Source: Eisenbergiella sp900555195 (GTDB lineage: Bacteria; Bacillota; Clostridia; Lachnospirales; Lachnospiraceae). Taken from it: a stretch of 33,858 nt of DNA. Position 1 is the stretch's first letter; each line of letters begins with the position of its first letter. The stretch covers positions 1 through 33,858 of the forward strand of contig CABUMH010000034.1 in assembly GCA_902492555.1 (NCBI GenBank). Direction: 5' to 3'. The notes beneath the pieces were generated by a model that saw only the letters and a program-made list of their open reading frames with translations, was not told the origin of the DNA and made no database searches. The translations under genes were made by a program, and so were the position numbers. This document shows positions 1 through 9,218 of this stretch, in pieces.

Positions 1-78
1 ATGCCCGTGCTTGGGGAACCGGGGGCACAAACAAGGGAGACAAAACGGCATAGGATAGGCGGAGGGCTGAGTAGTGAC
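1..78 (-). repeat. Probable terminal arm of a dispersed palindromic repeat, running off the window
   Basis: Read on the minus strand from position 78 inward, this stretch starts GTCACTACTCAGCCCT and continues to TATGCCGTT. This resembles the terminal arm of the complete palindromic element at 13352-13621, whose right arm reads GTTACTACTAGCCCTTCAT and then TATGCCGTTCCGCC. The similarity is clear for about 16 terminal bases and for the TATGCCGTT block, and patchy elsewhere. The other end lies outside the window, so no target duplication can be checked. It lies just downstream of rho. Confidence 0.35.
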
Positions 79-90
79 GCAAATTTCCGC

Positions 91-2061
91 TTATACAAAC
101 TTCATTTTCTTCACAATATTCACAAAGTCCGTGTTGTTTCTGGTGCGGGTGAACATATCCAGGATCTTATCCACAGATTCTTCCGGCTTCATGCCGTTCA
201 GCGCTTTTCTCAGCACGCTGGTCGCCTCCAGTTCTTCGGCTGACAGCAGAAGGTCTTCTCTTCTGGTTCCTGATTTGGGAATATCGATGGCGGGAAATAC
301 CCTTCTTTCGGAAAGCTTTCGATCCAGAACGATTTCCATATTTCCCGTTCCCTTAAATTCCTCATAAATCACGTCGTCCATTTTGCTTCCTGTATCCACC
401 AGGGCCGTTGCCAGAATCGTCAGGCTTCCGCCTTCCCGCATATTTCTCGCAGCCCCGAAGAACCGCTTCGGCATGTGCAGCGCGGCCGGATCCAAACCGC
501 CGGACAGAGTCCTTCCGCTTGGCGGAATCACCAGATTATATGCCCTGGTCAGACGGGTGATGCTGTCCAGAAGAATCATTACATCTTTTTTGTGCTCCAC
601 CAGACGCTTTGCACGCTCAATTACCATCTCGGACACCCGCTTGTGGTGCTCCGGAAGTTCATCAAAGGTAGAATAGATGACCTCCACGTTCGGCCCTTCA
701 ATCGCCTCCCGGAAATCCGTCACCTCTTCCGGCCGCTCATCAATCAACAGGATGATCAGATGCATATCCGGATTGTTCACCTTAACGGACTGGGCAACCT
801 GCTTAAGCAGCGTGGTCTTACCTGCTTTCGGCGGAGAAACGATCATTCCTCTCTGCCCTTTTCCCACAGGGCTCATCAGATCCATGATCCGCATCGCCAC
901 AGAAGACCGGGAAAGCTCCAATTTGATCCGCTCATCCGGGAAAATCGGCGTCATATCTTCAAAATTACACCGCTTTGTAGCCACGTCCGGCAAATATCCG
1001 TTGATCGTCTTTACATATAGGAGGGCGCTGAATTTCTCATTCTGTGTCTTCACCCGGGTATTGCCCTCGATGATATCACCTGTCTTCAGGCCGAATCTGC
1101 GGATCTGGCTGGGCGCCACATAGACATCATTTTCTCCGGGAAGATAGTTGGCACAGCGGATGAAGCCATATCCGTCCGGCATCACTTCCAGAATTCCGTT
1201 TGCTGCGATCCCGCTGTCCAATTCCGCAGGGAAGCGATCCTCTTCCGCCACAGATGCAGGAAGCGTTCCTCCCTCCGGATAGCTCTTTCCCTCAGCATAG
1301 ATTCTGTTCTCTGTTCTCTCCACTCCCCTGCGCGGCGCGGACTCGCCGCCCTGCACATGCTCATTTCCCTGTGAATTTCCCTGCGCATATACATTTCCCT
1401 GCGCGTGGCCTGCGTTCTGGGCATGCCCGTTTCCCTGTACATGTCCTGTATTCTGTGTGAAGCGCCTTGCAGGTTTTCTTTCTCCTGCTCTTCCTTCTGC
1501 ATTCCGGCTCTCCGTGTTCCTGCCCTCTGCACTCCTGTTCTCCGGCGTTCTGCTTTCCGCACTTCTACTTTCCGGGGCCTTTCCTTCCGCGCTCCTGCTT
1601 TCCGCTCTATTTTCAATCGTTTGTCTTTCCGGACGTTTTCTCTCCGTGCCTTTTTTCTCCGTCCGCTTGCCTGCTGCCTCTTTTTTCTCCGTTCCGCTCT
1701 TTTCTGCAGCCTGGCCCTGCGCTTCTTTTATCGGGGCTTCCTCCTGCGGCTTTGCTCCATCAGGTATTCCCTGTGCCTCTTGCGCTTCCTGCTTAGGCGC
1801 AGCTTTCTTTCCGGCCGGCTTATGTTCCGCACGCTTCTGTCCAGCCTGCTTTCGCTCCGTTTTCTCTCCCTCCGCCGCCTTCTTTTCCTCGACCGTTTCC
1901 GTCTCTCCGGCATCCGGCCGGCTTTCCTGCTCATCCAGCGCCAACATCGCTTCTATCACATCTGCTTTTTTCATAGAAGAGGTTCCCTTAATCCCTCTTG
2001 ACTTCGCTATTTCTTTCAGATCAGTCAGCGCCAGAGACTGATACTTTTCTCTCATACTCAT
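91..2061 (-). CDS. rho: Transcription termination factor Rho with a long disordered insertion
   Basis: Rho is a hexameric RNA-dependent ATPase that ends transcription by translocating on nascent RNA. The 656-residue protein has a Rho_N helical domain (about 5-47), a cold-shock-like RNA-binding domain (about 288-350, containing DGYGFIR), and a RecA-like ATPase with Walker A PPKAGKTT (410-417) and Walker B VMILLDS (494-500). The LSGGLDPAAL loop follows at about 519-528. E. coli Rho has 419 residues. The excess is a charged, low-complexity insertion at about 48-285, first rich in Lys/Glu/Ala, then in Glu-Ser-Arg-Ser-Ala-Glu-like repeats, then in Gln-Gly-Asn. The start is supported by GGAGG six bases before the ATG. 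The core is complete and should be active. A role for the insertion in RNA binding or condensate formation is inference from gut Bacteroides Rho. Confidence 0.97.
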   Translation of the reverse strand: MSMREKYQSLALTDLKEIAKSRGIKGTSSMKKADVIEAMLALDEQESRPDAGETETVEEKKAAEGEKTERKQAGQKRAEHKPAGKKAAPKQEAQEAQGIPDGAKPQEEAPIKEAQGQAAEKSGTEKKEAAGKRTEKKGTERKRPERQTIENRAESRSAEGKAPESRSAESRTPENRSAEGRNTESRNAEGRAGERKPARRFTQNTGHVQGNGHAQNAGHAQGNVYAQGNSQGNEHVQGGESAPRRGVERTENRIYAEGKSYPEGGTLPASVAEEDRFPAELDSGIAANGILEVMPDGYGFIRCANYLPGENDVYVAPSQIRRFGLKTGDIIEGNTRVKTQNEKFSALLYVKTINGYLPDVATKRCNFEDMTPIFPDERIKLELSRSSVAMRIMDLMSPVGKGQRGMIVSPPKAGKTTLLKQVAQSVKVNNPDMHLIILLIDERPEEVTDFREAIEGPNVEVIYSTFDELPEHHKRVSEMVIERAKRLVEHKKDVMILLDSITRLTRAYNLVIPPSGRTLSGGLDPAALHMPKRFFGAARNMREGGSLTILATALVDTGSKMDDVIYEEFKGTGNMEIVLDRKLSERRVFPAIDIPKSGTRREDLLLSAEELEATSVLRKALNGMKPEESVDKILDMFTRTRNNTDFVNIVKKMKFV

Positions 2062-2156
2062 CTTTTTCCTCCATTACGTCCAAACCGCTTCCTGACGCTC
2101 CGCCCCTTTGGGACGCTTACGCCTTTTCCTGTTGTCTTTTTCTGGGAAAATAAAAC

Positions 2157-2297
2157 TTAGATATCCGGCCAATGATGCCATACAATAACGCCGCGTCTTC
2201 CGCCAGCATCAACGAGATATGCTTTCAGTTCTCCATCGGGCTTCCTGAAAAATAGCCCCTGGACTTCAGAATCATGTTCTATTGCTGTACTACACAC
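2157..2297 (-). pseudogene. Possible 3' remnant of an unrecognised gene upstream of rho
   Basis: An open frame with normal-looking codon use ends at 2157. Its last residues read DGELKAYLVDAGGRRGVIVW followed by HHWPDI. The only in-frame starts are a GTG at 2297 and upstream TTGs, none with a Shine-Dalgarno sequence. A good -10 box for rho overlaps the upstream part. I read this as the tail of a decayed gene left beside a repeat arm, but a chance frame is possible. I do not recognise the family. Confidence 0.25.
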
Positions 2298-2309
2298 GAA
2301 TACAAGCGT

Positions 2310-2338
2310 ATTATATACCAAAACCTTTAAAATAGGAA
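2310..2338 (-). promoter_or_regulatory. Candidate sigma-A promoter for rho
   Basis: On the minus strand a perfect TATAAT (2310-2315) lies 17 bases downstream of a weak TTCCTA (2333-2338). Transcription from here would give rho a leader of about 240 bases. Rho genes are often autoregulated through long leaders, so this is plausible. The -35 box is poor. Confidence 0.45.
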
Positions 2339-2366
2339 GCTTTTTTTGTGGCCCGGCCCTCTGACC

Positions 2367-2450
2367 GTTACTGCTCAGCCCTGCGCATATGCTATTCCGC
2401 CTTTCCACACCAGCCCATCCGGGCACGCTTCTGTCCCTGCAATGGGTATG
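2367..2450 (+). repeat. Single degraded arm of the same palindromic repeat family as 13352-13621
   Basis: From 2367 the sequence reads GTTACTGCTCAGCCC. It then shares blocks CATATGC, TTCCGCC, CCAGCCCATCCGGGCA and CTGTCCCTGC with the left arm of the element at 13352, in the same order and spacing. After the shared blocks an internal hairpin forms (CCACACCA with TGGTGTGG, about 2403-2452). No matching right terminus or 8-bp duplication was found downstream, so this appears to be a decayed or solo copy. Confidence 0.6.
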
Positions 2451-2611
2451 GTGTGGAAGGAAAGATGCAGACAAAAACTTTGCATGAATTTAACCTGTAT
2501 ATGATGGAAAAAGAGTCGCCATAGAATAATATAATTCTTATATATGTACTTGAGCGGAAGAAAATATGTCTGAAACCGTTTCAATGTCACTGAAACAACC
2601 ATCAAGAAATA

Positions 2612-3118
2612 ATGAAAAAACGAATGCGTAAAAGAATTCTAACTTTATGGAACATTCTTTTTATAGGGGCAATCACCACGGTTGTGCGCATCATCGGACA
2701 GCTTTCCATTCCGGCCGGGAATCAATCGATTCTGGGCCCCAGTATTTTTGCGCAGAACGGTACCATGCCTCTGGCATTTACCATCTACGGAGTGTTCGCC
2801 TATTCCATAATCGCCGCTCTGTTCTTGTTCATACGAAATCAAATGCAGGGAAACCGTCTGCTCCAGGGATTCCAATATGCGCTTTTCTGTTGTGTAACAT
2901 GGGTCGCATATCTTTGGGAGCCGCTCCCGCATGTGGCTCCGCTTGATCGGATTACATACCCCATCGCTGACAGTCTGGCGCTCCTTGTCATGGGGCTGCT
3001 GCTGGGACTGCTGCTCGGAAATCGTGATAACGCGCAAAAGAGACAGCGGCCCGGGAACCTGCCCAAGCCGCTGTCTCTCTTTTTATCACTCTGTCCTATC
3101 CGTTACATGTTAGAATAG
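2612..3118 (+). CDS. Small four-helix membrane protein, function unknown
   Basis: The 168-residue product starts with a basic segment (MKKRMRKR). Hydrophobic segments follow at about residues 10-30, 52-73, 84-100 and 115-135, which suggests four membrane passes. I do not recognise the family. There is no clear Shine-Dalgarno sequence before the ATG. A short upstream frame starts at 2566 behind GGAAG and ends at 2631, inside this gene, so translational coupling or a frame change is possible. The 3' end is odd: the last 25 or so codons pass through a strong intrinsic terminator (3039-3083) and into the end of gltD. In a neighbouring frame TGATAA at 3025-3030 would stop translation just before that terminator. 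The native C-terminus may therefore be near residue 137, with a frameshift or sequencing error producing the tail. Confidence 0.6.
   Translation: MKKRMRKRILTLWNILFIGAITTVVRIIGQLSIPAGNQSILGPSIFAQNGTMPLAFTIYGVFAYSIIAALFLFIRNQMQGNRLLQGFQYALFCCVTWVAYLWEPLPHVAPLDRITYPIADSLALLVMGLLLGLLLGNRDNAQKRQRPGNLPKPLSLFLSLCPIRYMLE
3039..3083. terminator. Bidirectional intrinsic terminator between convergent genes
   Basis: A perfect 12-bp stem pairs AGAGACAGCGGC (3039-3050) with GCCGCTGTCTCT (3067-3078). On the plus strand it is followed by CTTTTTATC, and on the minus strand by TTTTGCG. It can stop transcription of the membrane protein gene and of gltD. Confidence 0.85.
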
Positions 3119-4575
3119 CCTTCCAGATAGGCATCCACTTCTTTCGCGCATTCCCGGCCTTCCGCAATGGCCCATACCACCAGGGACTGCCCGCGGTGCG
3201 CATCTCCCGCCGTAAAAATGCCCGGAACGCTGGACGCATAATGGCCCCGCTGCGTCTGGATCGTATGTCTGTCCGTTGTCTGTACGCCAAAAGCATCGGT
3301 CACATAACTTCTGCAGCCTACGAATCCGGCCGCGATGATCAGCAGATCGCAGTCCAGAAGTTCTTCACTGCCCTCTACCTGGCGATAGTTATGCGCTTCG
3401 TCATAATCCATCCGGATCGTCTCAATCGCCCTGATCGCTCCGTCCTCTCCTGTAATAACCCGCTTTACCGTCGTCTGATAGATGCGGGGATCCTGCCCAA
3501 ACACAGCGATGGCTTCTTCCTGGCCGTAATCGGTCTTGCATACCCTGGGATATTCCGGCCAGGGGTTATCCGCGCTGCGCTCATCCGGCGCCTTTGGCAT
3601 CATTTCCAGCTGAACCACAGATTTGCAGCCGTGGCGGATCACCGTTCCCACACAGTCGTTCCCAGTATCTCCGCCGCCGATGATGACCACATTCTTGTCC
3701 GCGGCATTCACATAGTTGCCATCCGCAAAATTGGAATCAAGGTAGCTTTTCGTATTTTGAGACAGGAAATCTACCGCGAAATAAATGCCTTTGGCATCCT
3801 CTCTTCCTTCCGCTTGGATATCCCTGGGTTGCCCGGAACCGCAGCAAAGGACAATCGCATCAAACTGGCTTCTCAGCGTTTCCGGCAGGATATCCCTGCC
3901 GATATCCGTATTGACAATGAAACGGACCCCTTCTTCCTTCATCAATTCCACACGGCGGTCGATGACATGTTTCTCCAGTTTCATATTGGGGATCCCATAC
4001 ATCAGAAGCCCTCCGATACGGTCACTTTTCTCATATACGGTCACGCGGTGGCCTCTGTGGTTTAGCATATCGGCACAGGCCAACCCGGAGGGGCCGGAAC
4101 CTATGACAGCGATTTTTTTATCCGTACGGACCGCCGGAATCCGAGGCTTCATATAGCCTTCTTCATAACTCTTTTCGATGATGAAACGTTCATTTTCTTT
4201 GATCGTTACTGGGCTATCCTCCACACCGCACAAACAGGCCACTTCACAGAGCGCCGGGCAGACCCGGCCCGTGAATTCCGGGAAATTATTGGTTTTAAGC
4301 AGCCTGGATAACGCATGCCAGGTATTTCCGTGATAGACTTCATCGTTCCATTCCGGAATCAGGTTATGCAAAGGGCAACCGGTCGCCATGCCATGCAGCA
4401 TCATGCCGGACTGGCAGAACGGAACCCCGCAGTTCATGCAGCGCGCTCCCTGCTGCCTGCGTTCCTCATCCATCATCTCCCCGTGAAAATCTTCAAAATC
4501 TTTTATGCGTTCCTCCGGCCGCCTGGACGGCAGAGATCGTCTGTCATATTCTAAAAATCCTGTCGGTTTTCCCAT
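3103..4575 (-). CDS. gltD: Glutamate synthase (NADPH) small subunit
   Basis: This is the FAD and NADPH-binding subunit of GOGAT, which passes electrons from NADPH to the large subunit for the conversion of glutamine plus 2-oxoglutarate to two glutamates. The N-terminal domain has Cys clusters for [4Fe-4S] centres (RCMNCGVPFC, then CPLHN, then CPALCEVACLCG). It is followed by an FAD Rossmann motif GSGPSGLACA and an NAD(P)H motif GGGDTGND. The C-terminus has the usual TAGDAHRGQSLVVWAIAEGR signature. I chose the ATG giving MGKPTGF, typical of the family, rather than the ATG three codons upstream, which sits directly against the AAAGGA. The length of about 490 residues is normal. It lies 66 bases after gltB and is surely cotranscribed with it. 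Confidence 0.96.
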   Translation of the reverse strand: MGKPTGFLEYDRRSLPSRRPEERIKDFEDFHGEMMDEERRQQGARCMNCGVPFCQSGMMLHGMATGCPLHNLIPEWNDEVYHGNTWHALSRLLKTNNFPEFTGRVCPALCEVACLCGVEDSPVTIKENERFIIEKSYEEGYMKPRIPAVRTDKKIAVIGSGPSGLACADMLNHRGHRVTVYEKSDRIGGLLMYGIPNMKLEKHVIDRRVELMKEEGVRFIVNTDIGRDILPETLRSQFDAIVLCCGSGQPRDIQAEGREDAKGIYFAVDFLSQNTKSYLDSNFADGNYVNAADKNVVIIGGGDTGNDCVGTVIRHGCKSVVQLEMMPKAPDERSADNPWPEYPRVCKTDYGQEEAIAVFGQDPRIYQTTVKRVITGEDGAIRAIETIRMDYDEAHNYRQVEGSEELLDCDLLIIAAGFVGCRSYVTDAFGVQTTDRHTIQTQRGHYASSVPGIFTAGDAHRGQSLVVWAIAEGRECAKEVDAYLEGYSNM

Positions 4576-4641
4576 TTCATCCATTCCTTTCCGCTTCAGG
4601 TATCACGCCAAACGTTTTGCCCGCGTTTCGCTCTCTCTGTC

Positions 4642-7600
4642 CTACTGCCGGGTCGTCTGGTAAAATGCTTCAATCTGTGCATCCTCCCGGTTCATTCCCA
4701 TTTTTTCCATGGAAGAGATGGCGTCCAGCATTTTCTTGTAATCCTTAGGCATGATCTTCTTAAACTGCGGCACATAGCTTTCAAAATCCATCAGGATTTC
4801 TTTCGCCAGCTCCGAGGAAGTTGCCTGATAGTGTTCCGTGATCATTTTTCTGAGTTCTTCGATGTCATGGCGTTCCGTCAGATTCTCGATGAGCACCATT
4901 TCCTTATTCACTCTCCGGTACAGATCATGACCTCCATCCAGCACATAGGCGATGCCGCCGCTCATGCCCGCAGCAAAGTTCCTGCCGGTGGGCCCAAGGA
5001 CGGCCACCACGCCTCCCGTCATGTATTCGCAGCCGTGGTCTCCCACGCCTTCCACCACCGCCATGGCTCCCGAATTGCGCACACAGAAGCGTTCTCCCGC
5101 AATGCCGCATATAAAAGCCTTGCCGCCCGTGGCCCCGTACAGCGCCACGTTGCCGATGATAATATTCTCCCGGGCCGCGAACCGGCTTCCGGGCTGAGGC
5201 ATTACCACCAGCTTGCCGCCGGATAAACCTTTTCCAAAATAGTCGTTGCTGTCGCCGGACAGCAGAAGCGTCACGCCGGAAGGCAGGAATGCGCCGAAGG
5301 ACTGGCCGCCGCCTCCCTGGCAGCGGATCCGGAAGGTATCTTCCGGCAGAGAACTTCCAAAGCGTTTCGTCACCTCCGAACCAAAGCGGGTTCCCACCGT
5401 ACGATCCGTGCTGGATACGGTCAGCGCCACTTCTCCGGGCTCACCGCTCAAGAGATTCTGCTTCAGCGCGGGCAGGATCACGCGTTCATCCACGGTCTTT
5501 TCCAGCTTGAAGTCATAAGCGTCTTCCTTCTGATAATGGCAGGTGCCCTCATAGGGCTGTGCGAGGATGCGGGACATGTCCACCAGGGCGCCCCGCGGGG
5601 CCGCGGAATTTTCCCTTTTCTTAAGCAAATCCGTTCGTCCAACCAGTTCGTCCACGGTGGCGATGCCAAGCTTTGCCATGATTTCCCGCAGTTCCTCAGC
5701 GATGAAGTACATGAAGTTGATCACATACTCCGGTTTTCCCGAAAATCGCTTTCTCAATTCCGGATTCTGGGTGGCCACGCCGAAGGGACAGGTATCCAGG
5801 TTGCAGACGCGCATCATCATGCATCCCATAGTAATTAACGGCGCGGTGGCAAAGCCGAATTCTTCGGCACCGAGCATACAGGCGATGGCCACATCACGGC
5901 CGCTCATCAGCTTTCCGTCCGTCTCGATGCGCACCCTGCTGCGCAACCCGTTCTTAATCAGCGTCTGATGCGCCTCGGAAAGCCCCAGCTCCCAAGGCAT
6001 CCCCGCATGGTGGATGGAACTTCGCGGCGCAGCGCCCGTGCCTCCGTCATATCCGGAGATGAGCACCACGCTGGCACCAGCCTTGGCCACGCCTGCGGCG
6101 ATGGTTCCGACTCCCGCTTCCGATACCAGCTTCACGGAGATGTCCGCATCATGGTTGGCATTCTTTAAATCATAGATGAGCTGGGCCAGATCTTCGATGG
6201 AATAGATATCATGGTGCGGCGGCGGGGAAATCAGCGATACGCCCGGAGTGGAATACCTGGTCTTCGCGATCCAGGGATATACCTTCTTACCGGGCAGATG
6301 GCCTCCCTCACCCGGCTTGGCCCCCTGTGCCATCTTGATCTGAATCTCCCTGGCGGAGTTCAGATATTCGCTGGTCACGCCAAAACGTCCGGAGGCCACC
6401 TGCTTGATGGCGCTACAGCGGTCGGAACGAAGCCTCTCGGGCCGTTCGCCGCCTTCGCCTGAGTTTGATTTTCCTCCGATCCGGTTCATGGCCAGTGCCA
6501 TGCATTCATGTGCCTCCTGAGAAATGGATCCATAGGACATGGCTCCGGTCTTGAAGCGCTTCACAATGTTGTCCGCGCTCTCCACTTCTTCCAGCGGAAT
6601 CCCTCCGTTTTCATCGAATACGAAGTCCAGAAGTCCCCGCAGCGTATGGGGTTTCGTCTCATCATCCACCAGCGCCGTATATTCCTTGAATTTCTGATAA
6701 TCCCCGTTTCTCGTCGCCTGCTGCAGGGCCACAATCACCTGCGGTGAATACAGATGGTCGTCCTTATCGCTGCCGCTGCGCAGGTTATGGCTTCCGGAAG
6801 AATCCAGCGTGGTATCCACGCCCAGGCCCAGCGGGTCAAACGCATGGGAATGGCGCACATGGATATCCTGGTCGATCTCCTCCAGGCCGATGCCTTCCAC
6901 ACGGCTGACCGTATTGGTGAAATATTCGTCAATGACTTCCTTCTTAATGCCAATCGCTTCAAAGATCTGAGCGGATTGATAGGACTGCAGGGTGGAGATC
7001 CCCATCTTGGACGCAATTTTTACCACGCCCCCCAGGATCGCCCGGTTATAGTCGTCAATGGCCACATACAGATCCTTATTGAGCATATCCTTTTCGATCA
7101 GTTCTTCGATGGCTTCATGTGCCAGATACGGGTTGACCGCAATAGCGCCGTATCCGAGAAGGGTCGCGAAATGATGCACATCCCTGGGTTCCCCGCTCTC
7201 CAGGATAATGGAAACGGCAGTCCGCTTTTTCGTCCGGATGAGATACTGTTCCATGGCGGATACCGCCAGCAAGGAGGGGATCGCCACATGGTTCTCGTCC
7301 ACGCCGCGATCCGACAGGATGATGATGTTCGCCCCTCTCTTATATTCCTTATCTACCTGAACGAATAGGCGATCCAATGCCTTCTTCACCGGCGTGTTCC
7401 GATAATAGGTCAAAGATACCGTGGCCGTTTTCAGCCCGCCCTGATTCAGATTCTTGATCTTCAGGATATCCACGCTGGTGAGGATGGGATTGGCGATCTG
7501 CAGCACAGTGCAGTTCTCCGCCTTCTCTTCCAGGAGGTTGCCGTCAGAGCCCGCATACACGGTGGTGCTGGTGACGATTTTCTCCCGGATCGCGTCGATG

Positions 7601-9162
7601 GGAGGGTTCGTCACCTGGGCAAAACTCTGTTTAAAATAGTTGAACAGCGGCTGGTGCTTGTCGGACAGCACCGCGATCGGGATATCGATCCCCATGGAAG
7701 CCGTCTGTTCGTTCCCTTCCCTCGCCATGGGAAGGATCGCGGTTTTCAGATCTTCATAGGTATAGCCGAACGCTTTATACAGCTTATCCCGCTCTTCCTG
7801 GGTATGTGTCTCCACCTTCAGGTTCGGCGCTTTCAGGGAAGACAACTTCACCACATTCCGGTCAAGCCACTCCCCGTAAGGCTGCCTTGCCGCATAGGCA
7901 TGCTTCAGTTCATCATCCCCTATGATCCGCTGCTGCGTCATGTCCACCACCAGCATCCGTCCTGGCTCCAGGCGGGCTTTGCGCACAATCCGCTCCGGCC
8001 GGATATCCAGGACGCCCACTTCGGAAGACAGGATGAGGGTGTCGTCATCCGTGATATAATAGCGGGAAGGCCGCAGGCCGTTCCGATCCAGAGTTGCCCC
8101 TACCAGGTCACCGTCCGAGAACAGGATGGATGCCGGTCCGTCCCAGGGCTCCATCATGGTCGCATAATAATGATAGAAATCCTTCTTTTCCCGGCTGATA
8201 TTGTCTTCGCTCTCCCAGGGCTCCGGAATGGTGATCATCATAGCTAACGGCAGCGGCAGGCCGTTCATCACCAAAAATTCAATGGTATTATCCAGGATCG
8301 CGGAATCGGAGCCAGTCTCATCCACCACAGGAAGGATCTTCTCCATGTTTTCCTGCAGATATGGAGAGAACATGGTTTCCTCCCTGGCGAGCATCCTGTC
8401 GATGTTGCCGCGGATGGTGTTGATCTCCCCGTTATGCAGCAGGAAGCGGTTCGGATGCGCACGTTTCCAGCTGGGCGTGGTATTCGTGGAAAAGCGGGAA
8501 TGTACCAGCGCCATGGCGGAGATACAGCGTTCATCCTGCAGGTCGGGATAGAATTCCCGAAGCTGATGAACCAGGAACATTCCCTTATAGACGATGGTCC
8601 TGCTGGAAAGGGAGACCACATAGGTGCCGCTGTCGCTCTGTTCAAAGGTACGGCGGACGCAATACAGCCGCTTGTCAAAATCAAGTCCGCAGGATACACC
8701 CTTCGGCTTGGTGATAAAACATTGATAGATCTTCGGCATGCAATCCTTTGCCGCCTTGCCCAGCACCTCCGGCCTCACCGGAACCTCTCTCCAGAAAGCG
8801 AAGGAAAGGCCCTCTTTCTTCGTGATGACCTCAAACAATTTCTGCGCCTGCGTGCGCTGCAGCATATCCTGCGGGAAGAAGAACATTCCCACGCCGTATT
8901 CCCGTTCTTTGCCCAGAAAATGACCGTTCTCGGCGGCAACGCGCTCAAAGAAGGGATGGGAGATCTGCAGCATGATGCCCACGCCGTCTCCGACCTCTCC
9001 CGTGGCATCCTTTCCCGCGCGATGCTCCAGCTTCTCTACAATCTTCAGCGCATCGTCCACAATGCGATGGCTTTTTTCCCCTTTTATGCTGATGACCGCG
9101 CCAATGCCGCAGGCATCATGTTCAAACGCCTGATCATAAAGGCCGTTTTCCGTATGTTTCAT
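4642..9162 (-). CDS. gltB: Glutamate synthase large subunit
   Basis: This about 1506-residue protein carries the three catalytic steps of GOGAT. The N-terminal type II glutamine amidotransferase would start at a Cys (DACGIG, residue 18) exposed by removal of a 17-residue propeptide. A central domain follows, then an FMN-binding barrel with GAKPGEGGHLPG and the [3Fe-4S] cysteine cluster in CMMMRVCNLDTCPFG. The C-terminal beta-helix is rich in Gly repeats (GGVVAVLGPTGRNFAAGMSGG). I chose the ATG giving MKHTENG because GGAGGA lies seven bases before it; the frame stays open 26 codons further upstream without support. It follows glnN by 188 bases and precedes gltD, giving an ammonium-assimilation GS-GOGAT operon. 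Confidence 0.97.
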   Translation of the reverse strand: MKHTENGLYDQAFEHDACGIGAVISIKGEKSHRIVDDALKIVEKLEHRAGKDATGEVGDGVGIMLQISHPFFERVAAENGHFLGKEREYGVGMFFFPQDMLQRTQAQKLFEVITKKEGLSFAFWREVPVRPEVLGKAAKDCMPKIYQCFITKPKGVSCGLDFDKRLYCVRRTFEQSDSGTYVVSLSSRTIVYKGMFLVHQLREFYPDLQDERCISAMALVHSRFSTNTTPSWKRAHPNRFLLHNGEINTIRGNIDRMLAREETMFSPYLQENMEKILPVVDETGSDSAILDNTIEFLVMNGLPLPLAMMITIPEPWESEDNISREKKDFYHYYATMMEPWDGPASILFSDGDLVGATLDRNGLRPSRYYITDDDTLILSSEVGVLDIRPERIVRKARLEPGRMLVVDMTQQRIIGDDELKHAYAARQPYGEWLDRNVVKLSSLKAPNLKVETHTQEERDKLYKAFGYTYEDLKTAILPMAREGNEQTASMGIDIPIAVLSDKHQPLFNYFKQSFAQVTNPPIDAIREKIVTSTTVYAGSDGNLLEEKAENCTVLQIANPILTSVDILKIKNLNQGGLKTATVSLTYYRNTPVKKALDRLFVQVDKEYKRGANIIILSDRGVDENHVAIPSLLAVSAMEQYLIRTKKRTAVSIILESGEPRDVHHFATLLGYGAIAVNPYLAHEAIEELIEKDMLNKDLYVAIDDYNRAILGGVVKIASKMGISTLQSYQSAQIFEAIGIKKEVIDEYFTNTVSRVEGIGLEEIDQDIHVRHSHAFDPLGLGVDTTLDSSGSHNLRSGSDKDDHLYSPQVIVALQQATRNGDYQKFKEYTALVDDETKPHTLRGLLDFVFDENGGIPLEEVESADNIVKRFKTGAMSYGSISQEAHECMALAMNRIGGKSNSGEGGERPERLRSDRCSAIKQVASGRFGVTSEYLNSAREIQIKMAQGAKPGEGGHLPGKKVYPWIAKTRYSTPGVSLISPPPHHDIYSIEDLAQLIYDLKNANHDADISVKLVSEAGVGTIAAGVAKAGASVVLISGYDGGTGAAPRSSIHHAGMPWELGLSEAHQTLIKNGLRSRVRIETDGKLMSGRDVAIACMLGAEEFGFATAPLITMGCMMMRVCNLDTCPFGVATQNPELRKRFSGKPEYVINFMYFIAEELREIMAKLGIATVDELVGRTDLLKKRENSAAPRGALVDMSRILAQPYEGTCHYQKEDAYDFKLEKTVDERVILPALKQNLLSGEPGEVALTVSSTDRTVGTRFGSEVTKRFGSSLPEDTFRIRCQGGGGQSFGAFLPSGVTLLLSGDSNDYFGKGLSGGKLVVMPQPGSRFAARENIIIGNVALYGATGGKAFICGIAGERFCVRNSGAMAVVEGVGDHGCEYMTGGVVAVLGPTGRNFAAGMSGGIAYVLDGGHDLYRRVNKEMVLIENLTERHDIEELRKMITEHYQATSSELAKEILMDFESYVPQFKKIMPKDYKKMLDAISSMEKMGMNREDAQIEAFYQTTRQ

Positions 9163-9218
9163 CCGATCTTCCTCCATTTTTGTTTTGCTGCCGCCTAAAG
9201 GCCGTATCCGGACAGACA

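Noticed and set aside
1405..2041. Long plus-strand open frames opposite rho
   Set aside because: They are mirror frames of the low-complexity insertion and encode Cys/Phe/Ser/Leu-rich nonsense.
4831..9198. Numerous plus-strand frames opposite gltB
   Set aside because: They are shadows of a fully recognisable 1506-residue glutamate synthase.
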